Assembly: GCA_948482865.1 (NCBI GenBank)
Contig: CAOMHR010000015.1
Coordinates: forward strand, 1-16,081
Reading direction: 5' to 3'
DNA from: Christensenellaceae bacterium
GTDB taxonomy: Bacteria > Bacillota > Clostridia > Christensenellales > Borkfalkiaceae
Length of the DNA: 16,081 nt
Every line of letters starts with the position of its first letter. The first letter of the stretch is position 1. Below the pieces are notes generated by a model. The model made no database searches. It was given only the letters and a program-made list of their open reading frames with translations, and was not told the origin of the DNA. Shown in pieces: positions 13,201-16,081 of the stretch. Made by a program: the position numbers and the translations under genes.

Positions 13201-15861
13201 ATCGTTGACGAACAAATCTATATCGGTATTATCGGAGATAGAAGAAATTTCAACTTTGATTATCTTTTCAACCACTCCGTCTGTATAGTACGCCTGTAAT
13301 TTTAACAAGTAAATACCCGAATTGCATTTGATGCTGTCGGTTTCTTTATCATTAGAAAAAGTTTTAATCAGAATAACGTCGTAATCATTTTTACTTACTT
13401 CAAACAAGCCGGCAATATTAAGCACATTATCCGATTCTTTTATTTCAATAAAATCAGGAGCCGTTATTACGGGGATATCTTTTTTGATTTCCGTGATTGT
13501 AAGTTCGCCCAATTTTTTTGTGTCGAAATAATTATTAAAAGCGTTTATAAAGACGGCATATGTGCCTTCGTATAAATCTATTTGAGCGTTTAAATCGATT
13601 ACAACTTGTCTTCTTGCGTTCGGATAGTTTATTTCTATATAGAAATCTTTGCCCAAAACATAACTGCCGTAATTAATGTCTATTAGGGTATGAACAGGCA
13701 ATTTATCGTCAAAGTCTTTTGTCGCATATTCATTTATCAGCAACGAAGCGGTAACGGGGGTAAGCGTAAAAGGCAAAATTTCGATTAGTTTTGTATAAGT
13801 AACGTCTTCGAAATAATAGCTTTTAACAATTATTTTCAGTTCATAAATTTTCTTTTCATTTGCAACGGAAATATAATCGGTATTTTGTCTACTGTCGTTC
13901 CAATAAACTTCATATTCAAACTGGTTTTCATTATAAGAATTGCCTTCAATATAAAACAGTTCTGAAACGGGTACGGTTTTTTGCCAATCGTTCATTTGTA
14001 TACTGCTTGTTGAAAAAACAGGCGTAGGCGCATTTTTTATTATTATCTCAATTGAAAAGACTTTTATTGCGCCGGTTTCTGCAATTACCCGAATGTAAAC
14101 TTGCCCTATATTATTTTTAAAATCTATATCGTTCAAATTCTCCACGGCGTTTGTTTGTAATTGGTCGTAAAAAACGTCGAGTTCGGAATTCAAGTCGTAT
14201 TTTATTTGATTGATTTGTAATTTTACGTTGTTTTCTACCGTTAATGTGCTTGTTTCAGAAGTTATAATAAACTCTTGATTATTAACGGTTATACTTTTAA
14301 TTTCATTATCATTGGATACGAGATTTATGGTTAAAGGAATTATTTCGTAATGGTTATCTTCTGCCGTAATTTTGATATAAAGCGTTTGGTGGTTAGAAGT
14401 TAATTGTATTTCATTTTTATAATCTATTGGATTGGTACAATCGGTATCATAAAAAATATCGAATGCGGCATATTTGCTCACCGTAACATTTTGAATCAGC
14501 AAATTAAAAGTATCGGGCGTGCCGATATATTGCAGCGTCGCCGCGCCGTTTTCTATTGTTGCGGTTTGGTTATTTGCCTGTAAATCCAATAATTCTGCTT
14601 TATTGCTTAGCACAAAATTAATGAATATCTTATAGTTTTTTACGGCTTCTGCTTCGGCTGTCACTTTTGCGAACAGCTGATAAACCGGTTTATCATAATC
14701 GGATATATCGATATTTTCTAAATCTGTTAAAGGCTTACTGTGTCCGTTATCAAAGTAAAATTCTATTTTGGCATAGGGGGAAGCACAAGTTGCGTCAACG
14801 GTTATATAATTAGGTCTTTCAAGCAAAACGCTTATCTCATCGTCATTAACCGAAGCATAAGTATCGTTAATTTTTAGCGAAGAAATTTCAACGTTTGTAT
14901 CCAGATTATACTTTACGGTTAAGGTATATATTAACTCTGTACCGTTGGCGGCAATAGCTTTTATATAATATTTTATAGGTTCTCCGGACAAATTCAGGTT
15001 TTGTATGTTTTTTATGTCCGATATTTCTTCGGTCAGATTTTTGTCCGAGTAGACAATAAATTTAGTTGTTTCGGTTCCGGTTATTTCAATGTTTAATATG
15101 TTTGCGCGGTCAACGGTTACAGTTGCTTCGGTACGCCCAATGTCCGCCTGAATGCCGTTTACTGTGAGTACGTTGATTTTACCGTTTTCGGTTGTTTCAA
15201 ATTGAACGTCTATTTTGTATTGTTTGAATACTTCGGTAAAGTTGACGTTATAAACGTCGCAGTATATCGTTGTTTGATTTTCGGGCAAAATAAAATTCGA
15301 CAGTTCATTTATAGGTATCTGTTGGTCGCTGTCCAGATAAAACTTATAGCTGAAAAAAATTGAAGGCTTTACGGAAATATTAAAATTTGTGGTAATGTCA
15401 GGTAAAGTAACGCTGTAACCGCCGTTTGACAATTCGGGCGCAACCCCATTAATTGTATAATCGGTAACGTCGTTGGAAACTTTATTAATAATGTTAAGGG
15501 TATAAGTTTTTTTAATTTTGCTTTTAGCGCCTGTTGTTATGTATAAATAAGTATCCGTTCCGTCAATTCGGATATTATTAAAGTTTTGCAGTTCTTGTTT
15601 AAAACTTTCATCTTTGTAAATTTTGACCTGAATATCGGACTTATATTTTATGTTAATATTTACCGTTTCCGATTGCTCTATTTCAACTTGCGCTGTTTCA
15701 CCGTGGATAGTCGCGGTTCTGCCGTTAACGGTAATACTTTTTATATCGTAATCTTTATACAGCGTTATAACTAAGGCAGTTACTAAAGAAACGCATATAA
15801 CCAACGCAGCCAAAAAAATAACGGTAAATTTCGTTTTTTTATCTTTAAATAGTTTTTTCAT
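10201..15861 (-). CDS. Giant extracellular protein with cadherin-like beta-sandwich repeats (1886 aa)
   Basis: Large surface-exposed or secreted protein. The N-terminus is a short Lys-rich cytoplasmic part followed by one hydrophobic segment (residues 12-35) that acts as signal or anchor. At least six repeats follow, starting near residues 39, 134, 229, 326, 423 and 520. They are 95-97 residues apart and begin with patterns such as IKSITVNGRTATI and INVLTVNGIQADI, typical of bacterial cadherin-like beta-sandwich (Ig-like) modules. The rest is more diverged beta-rich sequence. No LPxTG or other C-terminal anchor is seen, and there is no enzyme motif. A role in adhesion or envelope structure is likely. 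ATG 15861 with AGGGA upstream is chosen over 15912, because the promoter at 15901-15929 would start transcription after 15912. It is more AT-rich than the element and lies outside it, on the chromosomal side. Confidence 0.75.
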   Translation of the reverse strand: MKKLFKDKKTKFTVIFLAALVICVSLVTALVITLYKDYDIKSITVNGRTATIHGETAQVEIEQSETVNINIKYKSDIQVKIYKDESFKQELQNFNNIRIDGTDTYLYITTGAKSKIKKTYTLNIINKVSNDVTDYTINGVAPELSNGGYSVTLPDITTNFNISVKPSIFFSYKFYLDSDQQIPINELSNFILPENQTTIYCDVYNVNFTEVFKQYKIDVQFETTENGKINVLTVNGIQADIGRTEATVTVDRANILNIEITGTETTKFIVYSDKNLTEEISDIKNIQNLNLSGEPIKYYIKAIAANGTELIYTLTVKYNLDTNVEISSLKINDTYASVNDDEISVLLERPNYITVDATCASPYAKIEFYFDNGHSKPLTDLENIDISDYDKPVYQLFAKVTAEAEAVKNYKIFINFVLSNKAELLDLQANNQTATIENGAATLQYIGTPDTFNLLIQNVTVSKYAAFDIFYDTDCTNPIDYKNEIQLTSNHQTLYIKITAEDNHYEIIPLTINLVSNDNEIKSITVNNQEFIITSETSTLTVENNVKLQINQIKYDLNSELDVFYDQLQTNAVENLNDIDFKNNIGQVYIRVIAETGAIKVFSIEIIIKNAPTPVFSTSSIQMNDWQKTVPVSELFYIEGNSYNENQFEYEVYWNDSRQNTDYISVANEKKIYELKIIVKSYYFEDVTYTKLIEILPFTLTPVTASLLINEYATKDFDDKLPVHTLIDINYGSYVLGKDFYIEINYPNARRQVVIDLNAQIDLYEGTYAVFINAFNNYFDTKKLGELTITEIKKDIPVITAPDFIEIKESDNVLNIAGLFEVSKNDYDVILIKTFSNDKETDSIKCNSGIYLLKLQAYYTDGVVEKIIKVEISSISDNTDIDLFVNDNLILFTNNLITLPDLKYNDKFVLTGQNYNSHAKIVLKVNDILSSFGKINLNTGANIISIVVTAESGSSETYEIYVNKKARELPEVIAPAHTVKLSKYQDFINVENFYTVNSNDYLAKVNLYLDNLEILNNILEVENISKIYNVEIVLTGEFGNISTILEIGVLPYTEIEVRFNSSAVVKENQEYIFSLTDFVNEILYYGIDAETCRLELICDNKTFSTSALEAGEHLFTINIWQDNILLKEETRWFNVTFSKLSPRISVVLKNSNVIIPQKTFIAELENYFEIDYGIYDKNSLAIRFIYADSVSPQDAFILQKGKNYFTLQIIEKTSRQELYRNEYVITCSYISNSESVFKTFSINNVYYNITENNLIIITHSPITEAALSYAVNDTFSVFNIPDTLNLSQGLNQIQYRVKETDGSSYTAVINIYNICKLEYYISSVNYKGHSATNNILQLDAGTVFNINELSVAYNNAEHIAINKTLNQIYDNIFDVRIEGAYDNIDIGYIVIRIYIGNVKPRLFEIATKVTGDSVFYYGISEYGLEIFSKNDSLNLDFSIDFVNNNFSVANSSLTNLDYGVNNLKLIVKEDNIAEYEYNLNVTLVPCNMFLSVSYNENKLSKTNNYYIIENSNTIDENLVFITLKDIPINTTLHPLPVTYYNEKIAIKYELYYKQIIIQTICVAVANNNAAVTCERDNLTLTQLGNNILYDEIRIRKYESVSEINYSYIVSCIYPLTHISDERFSYEEYIGYVVDVDLSYLLSKEPGTYTHLLEFNVYTVSSSFTYTLRIDIELYQISADNAELSVNIGENLHLYFEESELSDSYIVANQKIDLNIQVENIDVSINSKDNKYHLYYNKDIVNNLNVEILYDINSGYYIQFNIGSGSNNLKTIRIYLNEYRNDNGETVETSCFFGEQQINILENADTENIEYNNQTYNVAIGDKTLYLPQNTAEINVKIYGYIAESFNFVFKDNNGNAGILEIIDGCIVLIISEDNPTPYALIKVQFV

Positions 15862-15900
15862 GGTTAATTCCCTGTTTTTATCTGATTCGTATTTTGTTGA

Positions 15901-15929
15901 ATTATAGCACAAATGGACTTTATTTGCAA
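15901..15929 (-). promoter_or_regulatory. Promoter of the giant repeat protein gene
   Basis: On the minus strand TTGCAA (15929-15924) and TATAAT (15906-15901) are 17 bases apart, and TG precedes the -10 (TGCTATAAT). The transcript would begin near 15894, giving a leader of about 33 bases before ATG 15861. Confidence 0.65.
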
Positions 15930-15956
15930 TAAAAATGGAAAAATTTGTTATAAAAG

Positions 15957-15985
15957 TTGACTTTGAAAAGGTAAAGGTATAAAAT
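15957..15985 (+). promoter_or_regulatory. Promoter of the right-edge gene
   Basis: TTGACT (15957-15962) and TAAAAT (15980-15985) are 17 bases apart. It diverges from the giant gene's promoter and would start transcription about 37 bases before the TTG start at 16029. Confidence 0.55.
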
Positions 15986-16028
15986 TGTAGGTGAATTTAT
16001 AAATATTCTAATAAACAGGAGAAATGAT

Positions 16029-16081
16029 TTGAAAAAAATAATTATAGCAATACTGTCACTGATAATATTAATCTGCGGCAG
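16029..16081 (+). CDS. N-terminus of a secreted or membrane protein (3' partial)
   Basis: AGGAG lies 7 bases upstream of TTG 16029, which opens a frame reading MKKIIIAILSLIILICG to the window edge. Two Lys followed by a run of Ile/Leu is a typical signal peptide or N-terminal anchor. The nearby ATG at 16024 cannot be the start, since its frame stops after two codons. The Cys at residue 16 could be a lipoprotein Cys, but the residue before it (Ile) does not fit a standard lipobox. It is divergent from the giant repeat protein with a shared promoter region, so the two may be related surface genes. The function cannot be judged from 17 codons. Confidence 0.6.
   Translation, partial: MKKIIIAILSLIILICG

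Noticed and set aside
15862..15912. Longer N-terminus for the giant repeat protein
   Set aside because: The extra 17 residues precede a normal Lys-rich anchor start, the promoter -10 overlaps this stretch, and ATG 15861 has its own ribosome site.
1..16081. CRISPR array or insertion sequence
   Set aside because: No regularly spaced direct repeats of CRISPR length, no transposase frame and no matching terminal inverted repeats were seen.

Overview
The window looks like low-GC Firmicutes DNA, most likely from a gut-type Clostridium relative. Evidence: AGGAGG-type ribosome sites before most genes, TTGACN/TATAAT promoters, TGA used as a normal stop, short Clostridia-type hypothetical proteins, and a tRNA-Leu(UAA) fragment with an encoded CCA. 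No 16S or housekeeping gene is present, so the assignment is an inference.

Bases 1 to about 10052 appear to be the right-hand part of an integrated mobile element. Its left part lies outside the window. Two genes on the plus strand (1-2828) encode a membrane-anchored Zot/pI-like ATPase and an HUH rolling-circle replication initiator. Together they form the core of a filamentous (inovirus-like, Tubulavirales) phage module. They are followed by a GC-rich stretch of strong nested hairpins (2862-3031), which is a good candidate for the replication origin or packaging region. A bidirectional terminator (3105-3133) separates this from a leftward operon of about twelve genes (9117 down to 3138).

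That operon is of the type usually carried by integrative conjugative elements and conjugative plasmids. It encodes small conserved proteins of unknown function, a zinc-ribbon protein, a PcfK-like protein fused to a lone MutS mismatch-recognition domain, a PcfJ-like protein, and an N6-methylase-like protein that lacks the catalytic NPPY motif. Three of these proteins contain a motif resembling the beta-sliding-clamp-binding consensus QL[SD]LF. A DUF2513-like gene (9494-9865) is transcribed the other way from an extended -10 promoter.

The element ends at a 3' fragment of a tRNA-Leu(UAA) gene (9998-10052), from the anticodon loop through CCA, followed by that tRNA's own rho-independent terminator (10058-10103). 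This is the expected footprint of a tyrosine-recombinase attachment site. It places the chromosome to the right and an intact tRNA-Leu plus integrase beyond the left edge.

The right part (10104-16081) is more AT-rich and looks chromosomal. It holds one very large minus-strand gene (1886 aa) for an N-terminally anchored extracellular protein made of cadherin-like beta-sandwich repeats. A divergent promoter region follows, then the first codons of a secreted or membrane protein gene that runs off the window.

Most unusual are the combination of a filamentous-phage replication/morphogenesis module with an ICE-type PcfJ/PcfK cargo in one tRNA-targeted element, the PcfK-MutS-domain-I fusion, and the recurring clamp-binding-like motif. 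All family assignments are from reading the protein sequences, without database searches.
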